This document shows positions 22,429-31,484 of a DNA stretch of 64,000 nucleotides, one piece after another. The stretch covers positions 1 through 64,000 of the forward strand of contig JALOLF010000004.1 of assembly GCA_025456085.1 (NCBI GenBank), in the 5' to 3' direction. This stretch comes from Acidimicrobiales bacterium. Lineage in GTDB: Bacteria > Actinomycetota > Acidimicrobiia > Acidimicrobiales > Acidimicrobilacustridaceae. The notes beneath the pieces were generated by a model. The model was not told where the DNA came from, searched no databases, and worked only from the letters and a program-made list of their open reading frames with translations. Position numbers and translations under genes: made by a program. How positions within the stretch are numbered: the stretch's first letter is position 1; each line of letters opens with the position of its first letter.

Positions 22429-23594
22429 CCGGCGGCGGTGGGGGTGTCGAGCCCGTAGCTGGTGAGGAACTCGACGTGGCGGGCAGCGACGGTCGTGGTG
22501 GCGCCGTAGCGGGCCTGGTCCTCGCCGATGGCGAAGGCGACCGCCAGCAGCGCCCGGTCCCGGTTGCCGGGCGACTCGGCGGCGTAGGCCTCCACGGCGC
22601 TGCGGTGGTCGGGGCCGTAGGTGCCCTCGACCGGGTCGATCCCCAGCAGGCGGCAGGTGAGCTTGGCGTGGCTAGCCGACAGGTCGCCCACCACCTGGGC
22701 TGCGGCCAACGCCACGATGTCGCCCTTGGGGACCCGGCGGGCCAGCAGGCTGCGGGCGAACTCGATGCGCGCCCGGCTCGCCGCGGTGCGGGCCTTGAAC
22801 TCCGCCCGCTCGACCGCCTGGCGTTCCCCCGCCCGGTCACCCTCCGGTGGCGCGGCCCGCTCGCCGGTCTCGGTGCCCGGTGGCTGCCCGCCGGCTTCGG
22901 CCTCGGGGTCGTCGTCGGCGGTCGACCGGTCAGCGTCGCCGTCGGCATCCCGGTCGGTGTCGCCATCTTTGGCGTCCGGGTCAGGGTCGGGGGTCGTGGT
23001 CCGATCGGCGGCGTCGAGACGGTGCTGGGCTCGCAGGACGGCCCGTTCGATGTCGCGCCGTTCCCATTCGTCGCCCACGATTGCGTCGATCACCTCGGGG
23101 TGGTCCCTCAGACCGAGCAGGGCCTGCCCGTCGGCCACGGTCAACGTCCCGGCGTGCAGCTCCCGCTGGACGGTCTTGGGGAGCTCCAACAAGGCGAGGC
23201 GGGCGGCGACGTGGCGGGCCGACCGGCCGATCCGGGAGGCCAGCTCCCGCTGGGTGAGACCGTGCTCGACGAGACGGAAGTAGCCCGACGCCTCCTCGAT
23301 GGGGCTCAGGTCGCAGCGCTGCAGGTTCTCCACCAGCATGATCTCGACCCGCTCGGCATCGGTGAGCAGGCGGATCGTGCACGGCACCTCCCCCAGCCCG
23401 GCCTTCACCGCCGCGGCGTGGCGGCGATGCCCGGCCACGATCACGTAGCGGTCCCCCTCCACGGGGCTGACCAGCAGCGGTTCCACGATGCCGACCGAAG
23501 CGATGCTGGCGGCCAGGTCCCGCACGTCACCGGTACGGCGGCGCAAGTTGTCCTCAGCCGGGACGACCGAATCGATGGGAAGCAAAGAGAGCAT
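22425..23594 (-). CDS. parB: ParB/Spo0J-family nuclease-domain protein
   Basis: A 389-residue ParB. The N-terminal ParB domain has DSVVPAEDNLRRR, LAASIASVGIVEPLLV and the signature motif VIVAGHRRHAAA (about 50-62), then VENLQRCDLSPIEEASGY. The central helix-turn-helix follows: LTQRELASRIGRSARHVAARLAL. An acidic linker (DPDPDAKDGDTDRDADG) leads to a second helical domain ending AARHVEFLTSYGLD. ATG 23594 was chosen because AAGGA lies upstream and the conserved domain starts there; longer forms to 23693 add Arg-rich noise. It would bind parS-like DNA; a perfect palindrome overlaps its stop codon. It is in an operon with the 96-aa gene upstream and the partition/relaxase genes downstream. Confidence 0.92.
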   Translation of the reverse strand: MLSLLPIDSVVPAEDNLRRRTGDVRDLAASIASVGIVEPLLVSPVEGDRYVIVAGHRRHAAAVKAGLGEVPCTIRLLTDAERVEIMLVENLQRCDLSPIEEASGYFRLVEHGLTQRELASRIGRSARHVAARLALLELPKTVQRELHAGTLTVADGQALLGLRDHPEVIDAIVGDEWERRDIERAVLRAQHRLDAADRTTTPDPDPDAKDGDTDRDADGDADRSTADDDPEAEAGGQPPGTETGERAAPPEGDRAGERQAVERAEFKARTAASRARIEFARSLLARRVPKGDIVALAAAQVVGDLSASHAKLTCRLLGIDPVEGTYGPDHRSAVEAYAAESPGNRDRALLAVAFAIGEDQARYGATTTVAARHVEFLTSYGLDTPTAAG

Positions 23595-23605
23595 CAGGGG
23601 TCCTT

Positions 23606-23896
23606 TCAGCCGTGCTCGTCGAGCAGGCGGGCGCAACGGTCGGGCCACGACGCCGGCCCGCAAGGCGTCACCCGGAACCCGCCCTCCGCCCAACGCACGG
23701 CGGCGACGGTCCCGTCGAACGACACGATCTCCACCCCATGGCCCGCCACCACCGCCGCCCGGGCCTGCGCCGTGGCCAGCGACAAGCTCGCCACCACCGG
23801 CCCCAACGCCCCGCCATCGATCCGCAGCCGGAACCGCACCGGCCCGTCACCCATGGTCGGGAACAGGCGAGGCTGGCCCCACACGGCCGTGCTCAT
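23606..23896 (-). CDS. Hypothetical protein, 96 aa, first gene of the ParB operon
   Basis: From ATG 23896 (GGGAG about 7 nt upstream) the protein reads MSTAVWGQPRLFPTMGDGPVRFRLRIDG, then an alanine-rich helix (VASLSLATAQARAAVVAG) and VEIVSFDGTVAAVRWAEGGFRVTPCG. It looks like a small alpha/beta protein; the family is not recognised. It ends 11 nt before the parB start, so the two are co-transcribed. The upstream extension to 24016 has no ribosome site. Confidence 0.65.
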   Translation of the reverse strand: MSTAVWGQPRLFPTMGDGPVRFRLRIDGGALGPVVASLSLATAQARAAVVAGHGVEIVSFDGTVAAVRWAEGGFRVTPCGPASWPDRCARLLDEHG

Positions 23897-24170
23897 CCGT
23901 CCGCTCCCGCAGGGAGCGGCCAGTCTGTGCACGCTCAGTTCGGCGTCCTCGCCTGGTCTTCGACCTGCACGTGGGTCGCGGACAATCCATTGCGGTGGCG
24001 ACCGCTGAACCGGCACTCAGTCGGCGCTGGCGGGCGGCAGCGGTACCCGGTATCTCTCTGCACCTTCGCCTCGGGCGTGACAAGCGCGAGGTCATCGGGG
24101 ACACGGCGGCACCGTGCTCATCTCGGGGAGTACCGTGCGAGGGCAGGAGAGTGCTGGCGGGAGGTGCGGG

Positions 24171-25340
24171 GTGCCGACGAAGATGGCGCTGTGGCAGCTG
24201 CAGGGGGACGGCTCTGCGACACCCGTTGCTGAGGAGCAGCTCCGGGCTGAGGCGCTGATCGAGTCAGCTGTTGAGTCAGCGCCGGAGTTGCTTGGCGTCG
24301 ACGTTCTGATCGTTGGTCGACAGGTTCCGACGCCCTCTGGCCCACTCGACCTTCTCGCGATCGATGCAGAGGGTCACCTCGTGGTCATCGAGAACAAGCG
24401 CGACCGGACGCCGCGCGACGTGCTGGCTCAGACGCTGGACTACGCCGCCTATGTGAGCACGCTTGCCTTCGACGATGTCGCTGCGATCTACGAGGCGTAC
24501 TGCTCACGCTCGGGATCAACCGAGACAGATCTCGCCGAGGTGTTCGAACAGCACTTCGGCGAGCAGCTCGATGCGATCGCCTACCCACCCCAGATGATCG
24601 TGGTCGCGTCGAGAATGGATGACTCGACGGAGCGCATGATCGGCTTCTTGGCCGACGGCTTCGGTGTCCCGGTGAACGCTGCGCTGTTCCAGCCGTTCAC
24701 CGGAGGTCTGATCGGACGAACGTGGCTCCGGGTCGAGGAGTCTCCGCGGGTTGTCGCTCGATCCTCGAGCAACACCGAGTCCAGGGATCAGGCGAAGATC
24801 TTCTGGGATGCCTGGCTTCCCTTCGGCCGAGCGGCGCTTCCCGGCATCCGGTTGCCTGCGAATGGGCCGAGGTCAGTTCTCATTAAGCGCCGCATCGTCA
24901 GTGGCGTCCCGGCCGCACTCACAGTCTGGGTCAGCAGCGCGGAGGCCTACGCCGAGGTCCAGTTCGATGACGATGACCCCACGATGAACGAGGCACTCCT
25001 CAACGCGTTGCGATCGAAGCACGAGGCGATCGAGAGCAGCTACGGGTCGGTGCTCGACTGGCGCGGGCCCGAGTCTGGCGGTCTGATGACGAAGCGCACG
25101 AAGGTGGTCGCTCCAAAGGTGGGCATAGGCGACCGCGCCAGCCCCACGGACGATGGCCTCCAGGCCCTGGCCGACTCGGCGCAGCGGCTGCTGAAGGCGG
25201 TGCAGCCCCACCTGCAGTTGGCCAACGACACGGCCGTGAACGCCCTCGCGGAACTTGAGGCGGAAGCGGAGGTACAAGCTTCGGGTGACAGGGAACCCGA
25301 CTTGGGAGTCGATACACAACTCGCCAGCCCCCCACCCTGA
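24171..25340 (+). CDS. NucS-like PD-(D/E)XK nuclease-fold protein
   Basis: The 389-residue product from GTG 24171 has GGAGG 6 nt upstream; an ATG at 24183 also fits. The N-terminal half carries a restriction-endonuclease-type core: LLGVDVLIVGRQVPTPSGPLDLLAIDAEGHLVVIENKRD, in which the Asp of PLDLL and the ENK motif are the expected metal-binding residues, as in NucS and DUF91-type nucleases. QTLDYAAYVSTL follows as in that family. The C-terminal half (DQAKIFWDAWLPFGRAAL...) resembles DUF4268-type regions. NucS-like proteins act in mismatch repair or phage defence; as an isolated gene between the ParB operon and the integrase this is probably defence or repair cargo (inference). Confidence 0.75.
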   Translation: MPTKMALWQLQGDGSATPVAEEQLRAEALIESAVESAPELLGVDVLIVGRQVPTPSGPLDLLAIDAEGHLVVIENKRDRTPRDVLAQTLDYAAYVSTLAFDDVAAIYEAYCSRSGSTETDLAEVFEQHFGEQLDAIAYPPQMIVVASRMDDSTERMIGFLADGFGVPVNAALFQPFTGGLIGRTWLRVEESPRVVARSSSNTESRDQAKIFWDAWLPFGRAALPGIRLPANGPRSVLIKRRIVSGVPAALTVWVSSAEAYAEVQFDDDDPTMNEALLNALRSKHEAIESSYGSVLDWRGPESGGLMTKRTKVVAPKVGIGDRASPTDDGLQALADSAQRLLKAVQPHLQLANDTAVNALAELEAEAEVQASGDREPDLGVDTQLASPPP

Positions 25341-25747
25341 GCACCCCTGCTGGGCAGGCGTCACCGAGGCAGGTGGTGGCGCAAGGCATCCGGCGATGTC
25401 GAGCGCACCGGTCGCTCCTTGGTGCTCGCCACGACGATCCGTCCCGGCGTCGCCATGGGGGAAGACGGCACACGGCGACCCCGCATGAAAGTTACCTATT
25501 CACCGTCCTGGGCAGTACGCAATGCGAGGCTCGCTTCGAACGCGATGTCCGACGACCCGCCCTGCAGCTGACAGCCCTGGTGTCCTCTACCGCCGGTGAC
25601 AGGGAACTCCGCTCCGCGGTCTCAATCGGTCGAAGCATCACGCGGTGGGAGGCTGCCTTCTGTTCGCCAGTGGGCGATTCGTGATCGCCACCGAGGGGCC
25701 TTCCACCCCGTTGCGTCGCTGAGTTCGTGCTCGGGAGAACTCCCGCT
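25341..25747. other. Intergenic region, nothing recognised
   Basis: No protein-like frame, RNA gene or repeat is visible in these 407 bases. The right end leads into motif copy B and the excisionase gene and should hold the promoter of the excisionase-integrase operon. Confidence 0.4.
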
Positions 25748-25784
25748 GTCGCGTTTCGACCGTCCGACGCGCTTTTCGTGGGTG
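25748..25784 (+). promoter_or_regulatory. 31-bp fixed-spacing motif, copy B (upstream of excisionase)
   Basis: The pattern is GTCGCG, a 12-nt middle starting TTTCG, then GACGCGCTTTTCG. It differs from copy A at only four positions in 31. The excisionase ATG (25785) follows directly, with no Shine-Dalgarno sequence, just as GTG 12432 follows copy A. Confidence 0.55.
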
Positions 25785-26051
25785 ATGAGCTCCCGTTGCC
25801 TTCTCACCCAGTTCCCCGATGCCGCCGACCGACCGACGCTGACCGTCGACGAGGTCGCCGAGCTGCTCGGTCTCAGCCGCAACAGCGTGTACGACGCGGT
25901 GCGCACGGGGGCGGTACCCTCGATACGGATCGGTCGGCGCTACCTCGTGCCGACCGCTCGCCTCGCCGAGATGCTCGGCCTCGCGGACGGATCATCGGAC
26001 GCCGAACCCGACCCGTCCCCCGCGCAGCCAGGGCAGGCGCTGCCTTCGTAG
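25785..26051 (+). CDS. Excisionase / MerR-type helix-turn-helix protein
   Basis: This 88-residue protein contains PTLTVDEVAELLGLSRNSVYDAVRTGAVPSIRIGRRYLVP, the standard excisionase-family (winged HTH, Xis/AlpA-like) DNA-binding domain. It lies 19 nt upstream of the integrase on the same strand, the usual xis-int order. It should control directionality of integrase recombination and so excision of the element. ATG 25785 follows the 31-bp motif copy B; the frame extends to 25596 without support. Confidence 0.9.
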   Translation: MSSRCLLTQFPDAADRPTLTVDEVAELLGLSRNSVYDAVRTGAVPSIRIGRRYLVPTARLAEMLGLADGSSDAEPDPSPAQPGQALPS

Positions 26052-26070
26052 ATCGACTCCGGAGGCAACC

Positions 26071-27270
26071 ATGCGCGGCCACATCGCGAAGAAGCACGAC
26101 CGCTACTACGTCGTGCTCGAACACGGCATCGACCCCAGCACCGGGAAGCGTCGCCGGACCTGGCACCCCGTCGGGACCAAGAGACGAGAAGCCGAACAGG
26201 CCCTCGCCGAGCTGCTCGAGCAGAAGCGCACCGAGACCTACGTCGAACCACGCAAGCTGACCGTCGCCCAGTACCTGGTCGACGAGTGGCTCCCCGTCGC
26301 CAAGCACGAGCTGCGGCTGAGCACGTTCGACTCCTACCAGCGCAACACGCGTCTGCACGTCGTTCCCGGTATCGGGCGGATCGGCCTCCAGCGGCTGCGG
26401 CCCCTCGACCTGACCAAGTTCTACGCCCAGCTCCTGGCCACGGGCCGCAGGGACGGAAAGGGTGGGCTCAGCCCCAAGACGGTCCAGAACATCCACCAGA
26501 TGATCCGCAAGGCGCTCGAGGACGCCGTGCAGCACAACTACGTCGTCCGCAACGTGGCCGCCGCCGCCAAGGTCCCCAAGGCCGGGAAGGCCGCAACAGA
26601 CGAGATGCACGTCTGGACCGGGGAGGAACTGCGGAGCTTCCTCAGCGCGAACCGAGACTGCGTCCACTGGTCGGCGTGGTACCTCGCTGCCAACACCGGG
26701 ATGCGCCGCGGCGAGATCCTCGGCCTGCGCTGGCGCGACGTCGACCTCGACGCCGCCCGGATCTCCGTGCGCCAAGCCATCATCAACGTCGCCTACAAGG
26801 TCCACCGCTCCGACGTGAAGACCCAGCGCAGCCAACGCGTCGTCGACATCAACTCCAGAACCGTCGCCGTGCTGCGCCGCCAACTCGGCGTCGTCCAGGG
26901 CTACCGGGCGGCGCTCGGCGACACCTACCAGGACCACGACCTCGTGTTCGCGAAGCCCGATGGCTCCCCCGTCCACCCCGACACGTTCAGCAAGGCCTTC
27001 GACCGCCGGGTCGCCAAGACGTCTGTACCCGTCATCCGTCTCCACGACTTGCGCCATACGCACGCCACCCTGCTCCTGCTGGCCGGCGTGCCACCCAAGG
27101 TCGTGTCCGAACGACTCGGCCACGCCACCGTCGCGTTCACCATGCAGGTCTACGCCCACGTCATCCCCGGCATGCAGGCCGACGCTGCCGCCGCCTTCGG
27201 TGACTTCGTGTTCGGCGACGACGACGAGGGCGACGACACCGACGAAGAGGTGCACGATGATGAGGAGTAG
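26071..27270 (+). CDS. int: Tyrosine recombinase/integrase
   Basis: A 399-residue phage-type integrase. It has an N-terminal arm-binding segment (GKRRRTWHPVGTKRREAEQ), a SAM-like core-binding domain (TVAQYLVDEWLP to RKALEDAV) and a catalytic domain with Arg212 (NTGMRRGE), His325-x-x-Arg328 (HDLRHTH), LGHAT and the nucleophile Tyr361 (MQVYAHV). All catalytic residues are present, so it should be active. An acidic tail (DDDEGDDTDEE) closes the protein. It follows the excisionase. The likely target is the initiator tRNA gene 4 kb downstream, with cargo genes between. Confidence 0.95.
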   Translation: MRGHIAKKHDRYYVVLEHGIDPSTGKRRRTWHPVGTKRREAEQALAELLEQKRTETYVEPRKLTVAQYLVDEWLPVAKHELRLSTFDSYQRNTRLHVVPGIGRIGLQRLRPLDLTKFYAQLLATGRRDGKGGLSPKTVQNIHQMIRKALEDAVQHNYVVRNVAAAAKVPKAGKAATDEMHVWTGEELRSFLSANRDCVHWSAWYLAANTGMRRGEILGLRWRDVDLDAARISVRQAIINVAYKVHRSDVKTQRSQRVVDINSRTVAVLRRQLGVVQGYRAALGDTYQDHDLVFAKPDGSPVHPDTFSKAFDRRVAKTSVPVIRLHDLRHTHATLLLLAGVPPKVVSERLGHATVAFTMQVYAHVIPGMQADAAAAFGDFVFGDDDEGDDTDEEVHDDEE

Positions 27271-27346
27271 CCACGGGCGCCGACCATCCCGCGGCCGCTG
27301 CCGCTCCACCCCGGCACCCCAACTGACCAACGAGAGCTCCCCTCCC

Positions 27347-27895
27347 ATGAAGCTCCACCCGAACATCGCCCATCTCCTCGACCCGGAGGCCCGCCACGCC
27401 GTCGACACAGCGATCGAGCTCCTCGACGACCTGTTCCTCGCTGGCATCGCCGAGACGCTCATGGCCGACCCCGACGAACCGCCCTACGTGGAGCTGTACA
27501 CGTTCCTCCCGCCGCGCTACCTGGACTTCTACGACCTGCGTCTCCTGCGCCGCTGGTACATCTGCTTCCTCACCGTGACGGAGCGGCTCGCCAACGGCTG
27601 GGGTCTGCTGCGATGCCGAGGCGAGGAGCTCGCCCTTCAAGCGATCATCGAGTGCGCCCAGGACCAACTCGACATCGGCATCGACGAAGACGACGAGATC
27701 CGCACCCGGTTCTTCCGACTCGAGGACGACCTCTTCGAAGACCTCGACTACCTCGTCATGTGGCAACCCGAGCTCGACGGCATCGACGACCCCGAGACCG
27801 CCGAGGGCGCCCGCATGGACATGGGACCCATGCACCCCCGCCACTGGTTCGAACCGTTCCGAGACGAACTCCCCGTGCACCCGCTACTCGCCTGA
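27347..27895 (+). CDS. Conserved hypothetical acidic protein downstream of integrase
   Basis: The 182-residue protein from ATG 27347 starts MKLHPNIAHLLDPEARHAVDTAIELLDDLFLAGIAETLMAD and is strongly acidic and helical (IGIDEDDEIRTRFFRLEDDLFEDLDYLVMW). The C-terminus is RHWFEPFRDELPVHPLLA. There are no membrane segments or catalytic motifs. The frame is also open through ATG 27257, which would overlap the integrase end. The family is not recognised. Its place just after int suggests a partner of the recombination module or the first cargo gene. Confidence 0.65.
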   Translation: MKLHPNIAHLLDPEARHAVDTAIELLDDLFLAGIAETLMADPDEPPYVELYTFLPPRYLDFYDLRLLRRWYICFLTVTERLANGWGLLRCRGEELALQAIIECAQDQLDIGIDEDDEIRTRFFRLEDDLFEDLDYLVMWQPELDGIDDPETAEGARMDMGPMHPRHWFEPFRDELPVHPLLA

Positions 27896-28308
27896 CAGCG
27901 GGAATGGTGAGTGGGGCCAGCCCAACCGGGGCGGCCCGGCCGTCGTCGGAACACGGCCCGCCCTCGCGCCGAGGCGGGGGCGTTCGGCTCGCTGTCACGG
28001 CACCGAGCGACACGGAGGGTGGACGGCACGACGAAGACCGCCGTCACCGGCGTATCGGGCAGGCAGCGATGGGTCTCCACGACATCTCATCCGACGGGGG
28101 TCCACCGAGTCGGCTGCCCACAGAAGCGACCCGCCGGTGGTCAACGAGCACGGCGCGCAGTCGCCATCTCGGCACGACCGAGAACGACAAGGGCTGGACT
28201 CCCCGGTCTGTCCCGAAGCCGGCCTTCGGGTGCGGACGGCGGTCTGGGGCACCACACCATGCAGTAGCTTGTCGTCGGCGGCGAGGAGCGGGCGGAAAGG
28301 GCTAGGGC
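27896..28308. other. Intergenic region, nothing recognised
   Basis: These 413 bases contain no frame that looks like protein and no repeat or RNA gene that I can recognise. A purine-rich GGAAAGGG just before 28309 is the ribosome site of the next gene. Confidence 0.4.
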
Positions 28309-29247
28309 ATGCCGGCAGGTGACGAACGCCTCCTCCAAGACCAAGCCTGGCGACGACGCAACTCGATGTGGCTGTTGCCCACGGTGATCTGCTGCGGCGT
28401 CCTGACCTGGGCATCATTTCTCTACGTCGGGATCAAGGCGAAGCGGCCGTCGTGGCTCGCCGCCGCCGCGTTCTACGGCGTCGTCTTCGTCCTCTACTTC
28501 GTGCTCGCCGACACAGCCCCCGAGGCTGCCGACGGGACGACGACCACGTCCAGCTGGCAGAGCACCGCCGCCAGCATCTTCATGTTGGCGGTCTGGATCG
28601 GGGGAGCTGTCCACGCCCTGGTCATCAACCGCGAATGGCTTGCCCTGCAAGCGACTCCTCAGGATCCGGCGACCACCTCCTGGTTCTCGGCGAGTTCGGC
28701 GATCAACCCGTGGACGCTCGACGACCCATGGCGGTCGTTCGTGTCACAAGCCCTCACCATGCAACGCGACATCACGACCGCGGCGATCAGAACCCCTCCC
28801 GGACCCATGCGGGACCGACTCCAGGCCGTGGCTGGCCGCGTCGACACCTCCATGACCGAGGTGTGGCAGGTCGCCCAGGGAGGGCAACGGCTCGTCGAAG
28901 CACGGGCTCGCATCGACACCGCTGCCATCGCCCAACGACTCAACCAGCTTCCGACAGCCGGGCCGTTCAGGGCAGACCCGTCCCTGGCCGAGGCGGCTCG
29001 GGCACTACAGGCCCAACTCGATACCGCGACGCGCATCGAGCGCGAGGTCTCGTCCACCTACAACGGGCTGGTGCTGTTGAACGCTCGCTTCGGTGAGGTC
29101 GCTGCTCGTGTGATCGAGCTCTCGGCACGACCACATGCACTGGCCGATGTCGCCGCACTCGATACCGCCGTCGCGTCAGTCGTCCTCGAGTTGACCGCGA
29201 TCCGACAGGCCCTCACCGAGATGGACCGATACCCGACAGGCAGATGA
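28309..29247 (+). CDS. Membrane protein with cytoplasmic helical domain
   Basis: The 312-residue protein has three hydrophobic spans at about 20-43, 47-66 and 86-106. A soluble, mostly helical domain follows (LQAVAGRVDTSMTEVWQVAQGGQRLVEARARIDTAAIAQRLNQL, then heptad-like segments to the end), compatible with a coiled coil. I do not recognise the family. AAAGGG lies upstream of ATG 28309. It is followed after 162 nt by the DUF726 gene in the same direction. The pair lies between the integrase and the attachment tRNA, a typical cargo slot. Confidence 0.7.
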   Translation: MPAGDERLLQDQAWRRRNSMWLLPTVICCGVLTWASFLYVGIKAKRPSWLAAAAFYGVVFVLYFVLADTAPEAADGTTTTSSWQSTAASIFMLAVWIGGAVHALVINREWLALQATPQDPATTSWFSASSAINPWTLDDPWRSFVSQALTMQRDITTAAIRTPPGPMRDRLQAVAGRVDTSMTEVWQVAQGGQRLVEARARIDTAAIAQRLNQLPTAGPFRADPSLAEAARALQAQLDTATRIEREVSSTYNGLVLLNARFGEVAARVIELSARPHALADVAALDTAVASVVLELTAIRQALTEMDRYPTGR

Positions 29248-29409
29248 ACACGAGTCAGCCGGTGCCGACGAGCACGCACTCTCCGCAGCCACAGCCTCAA
29301 CCATGATCTACAACAGGACGAAAACATCGACGGTGCGTCGTCCCGGAGGCTGGGACCAGCTGCAGGGTGGCACCGCACCCGCTCAGCGAACGAAAGGCAT
29401 CCCCGCACC

Positions 29410-31038
29410 ATGAAGAAATCGAACGTGGTCACCCGTGTACTGGGCGGCGATCGGCTCGAGTGCCAAGTCAACTCACCTGACGGCGAAAGACTCACGCTGA
29501 CCGGCACCACGACGGACGTGGAGCCCGCCGAGTTCATGGGGGCGGCAGCGCTGGCGGGCAACCGAGCCCTGATCAACAACGCGTGGGCCTTCGCGAAGTT
29601 CACGTATCAGAAGGTCCATCTCCCCACTCCCGAAGAACAGAAGCTCGCGGAGAAGCGGGCGAAGGCCCATCAGGACGTCGCGGAGTGGCTTGCCGATCTG
29701 GCCGACGACTTCGAGGTCGGGACGAAGCGAGGCTGGTGTTCTAGCTGCTTCACCAGGACGGACCACCGGAAGGGCAAGCGGCCGTTCGGTCAGCTTCCCG
29801 CCTACCTGTGCAGCACTTGCGGCTCGCCGACCCTGCCCTGCGCATACAAGCCCTGCGACAACATGGCGGTGCGGGAACGGGGTCCGATTCGGGTGCCGCG
29901 ATACTGCGCCGAGCACAGCCACGAGATCCCGGGATTCGACAAGGCCGACCGCAAGATCGACACGCTCGTGGACTACCGAGCGTTCCTCGAGTACGACAAG
30001 CGAAACCTGAGCCACACCACCAAGGTTGTCGGTACCGGATTCGCGGCGCTCGCTCTGAGCGCTCCCGTCGCCCTCCTTGCTGCGCCAGCCATCGGAGGTG
30101 CGGTCGGCACACTCATCGGTGGCTACACCGGTGCCGCAGCCACCAGCTACGGGCTGGCGCTCCTGGGAGGAGGCTCGGTGGCCGCGGGGGGACTGGGCAT
30201 GATCGGCGGCACTGCAGTGGTCACCGCAGTCGGCGGCACCCTGGGGGGTGCGCTGGGGGCGTCGATCACGAATGCCTACGTCCGCGAGGACAAGTCGTTC
30301 CACATCGAGATGCTGCAAGGTGGACACGGCGTACCGGTGGTCGTCTGCAACGGGTTTCTCAGCGAGAGCGGCCAAGGCTGGGGCGAGTGGAAGGACCTCG
30401 TCACGCGGCGGTATCCCGACTCACCCGTCTACCGAGTGCATTGGGGCGCCAAGGAACTCAAGGACCTGGGGATCCTCGCCGGCTACGGAACAGTGAAGGC
30501 TGCCGCACCCACCGCGATCAAGAAGGCTGCGATGGCCGCCACGAAGAAGGGAGCGGGCTTGCTTGGCCCGGTCGGCCCCGTGCTGCTGGGATCGTCGCTG
30601 GCCAAGAACCCCTGGCACGTCGCCAAGAACCGAGCTGACAAGACCGGGGTCGTCCTGGCCGACCTGCTGGCTCGCACGAAGGCGAAGTCCTACGTGCTGA
30701 TCGGCCACAGCCTCGGCGCGAGGGTGATGGTGGTCACGGCCCAGACCCTGGCGACCAAGAGGGACGGCCCGCGAGTCGAGGCCGCCCATCTCACCGGCGC
30801 AGCCATCGGCGCCAAGAGCGACTGGCTCACCTTGACCAAACGGGTCAACGACACGATCTACAACTACTACTCGACCAACGACAACGTCTTGAAGTACCTG
30901 TACGCCGCCGCCATGGGAGGTCAGACCGCGGCCGGTGTCGCAGGCTTCACGCCGATTCCTCCCAGTCTGAAGAACATCGACGTCTCAGCACAGGTCGCGC
31001 GCCACTCCGACTACTACACGATGGTCACATTGCAGTGA
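29410..31038 (+). CDS. DUF726-like alpha/beta-hydrolase protein with N-terminal zinc-finger segment
   Basis: The 542-residue protein has a Cys-rich segment at about 115-160 (CSSCF, CSTCG, CAYKPCD, YCAEH), probably zinc-binding. A strongly hydrophobic Gly/Ala region follows (about 205-290, VGTGFAALALSAPVALLAAPAIGG onward), able to enter a membrane. A hydrolase domain then has VPVVVCNGF and the nucleophile elbow LIGHSLGARVM (about 432-442), as in DUF726/TMCO4-type proteins. Late Asp and His candidates are in YSTNDN and ARHSDYY. Serine hydrolases with membrane segments occur in defence cassettes; that role here is inference. ATG 29410 follows an AAAGG ribosome site. Confidence 0.75.
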   Translation: MKKSNVVTRVLGGDRLECQVNSPDGERLTLTGTTTDVEPAEFMGAAALAGNRALINNAWAFAKFTYQKVHLPTPEEQKLAEKRAKAHQDVAEWLADLADDFEVGTKRGWCSSCFTRTDHRKGKRPFGQLPAYLCSTCGSPTLPCAYKPCDNMAVRERGPIRVPRYCAEHSHEIPGFDKADRKIDTLVDYRAFLEYDKRNLSHTTKVVGTGFAALALSAPVALLAAPAIGGAVGTLIGGYTGAAATSYGLALLGGGSVAAGGLGMIGGTAVVTAVGGTLGGALGASITNAYVREDKSFHIEMLQGGHGVPVVVCNGFLSESGQGWGEWKDLVTRRYPDSPVYRVHWGAKELKDLGILAGYGTVKAAAPTAIKKAAMAATKKGAGLLGPVGPVLLGSSLAKNPWHVAKNRADKTGVVLADLLARTKAKSYVLIGHSLGARVMVVTAQTLATKRDGPRVEAAHLTGAAIGAKSDWLTLTKRVNDTIYNYYSTNDNVLKYLYAAAMGGQTAAGVAGFTPIPPSLKNIDVSAQVARHSDYYTMVTLQ

Positions 31039-31309
31039 TGCCGAGACCCTCGACGGCGCCAAGGCCGGCGACGTCAGCCGTCCACAGCGCCGCTCCACCG
31101 ACCCGGTGACTGCGATTGCAGCCACCATCCGTCTGATTCTCACCGAGCGGCGACACCGGACGCAGTGACGACCAAACGAGCCGCGGGTCCATTGCCGCCA
31201 CGGAGCGTGGTCGGCCCTCGAGATGTCCATCGGGGTGACGGGCAGAACGGTCGCGACACGATTTCGGGAAATGGGTAGAAAAAAGGGCAGAAGTCGGGCG
31301 AAAACGCAG

Positions 31310-31337
31310 CAGGCCGGTTGTCCAAGCAACCGGCCTG
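31310..31337 (-). terminator. Intrinsic terminator of the initiator tRNA gene
   Basis: CAGGCCGGTTG (31310-31320) and CAACCGGCCTG (31327-31337) form a perfect 11-bp stem with a 6-nt loop. Read on the minus strand, it lies 14 nt past the tRNA 3' end and is followed by GCGTTTTC and, further on, a run of six T. Confidence 0.8.
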
Positions 31338-31351
31338 ACCTGCTCTTTCGT

Positions 31352-31428
<77 letters not shown>

Positions 31429-31439
31429 GCGTGGGCGTC

Positions 31440-31468
31440 AGGGTAGCAGCGGCACGACGAGCTTCCAA
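31440..31468 (-). promoter_or_regulatory. Promoter of the initiator tRNA
   Basis: On the minus strand TTGGAA (31463-31468) and TACCCT (31440-31445) are separated by exactly 17 nt, and the -10 box ends 11 nt before the mature tRNA 5' end. Confidence 0.7.
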
Positions 31469-31484
31469 TTCGGGTCCCGGCGCC

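Noticed and set aside
25727-26260. Frame reading VAFRPSDALFVGDEL across motif copy B and the excisionase gene
   Set aside because: It is out of frame with the clear excisionase HTH and turns into an Arg-rich string, so I treat the shared peptide as a by-product of a DNA motif.
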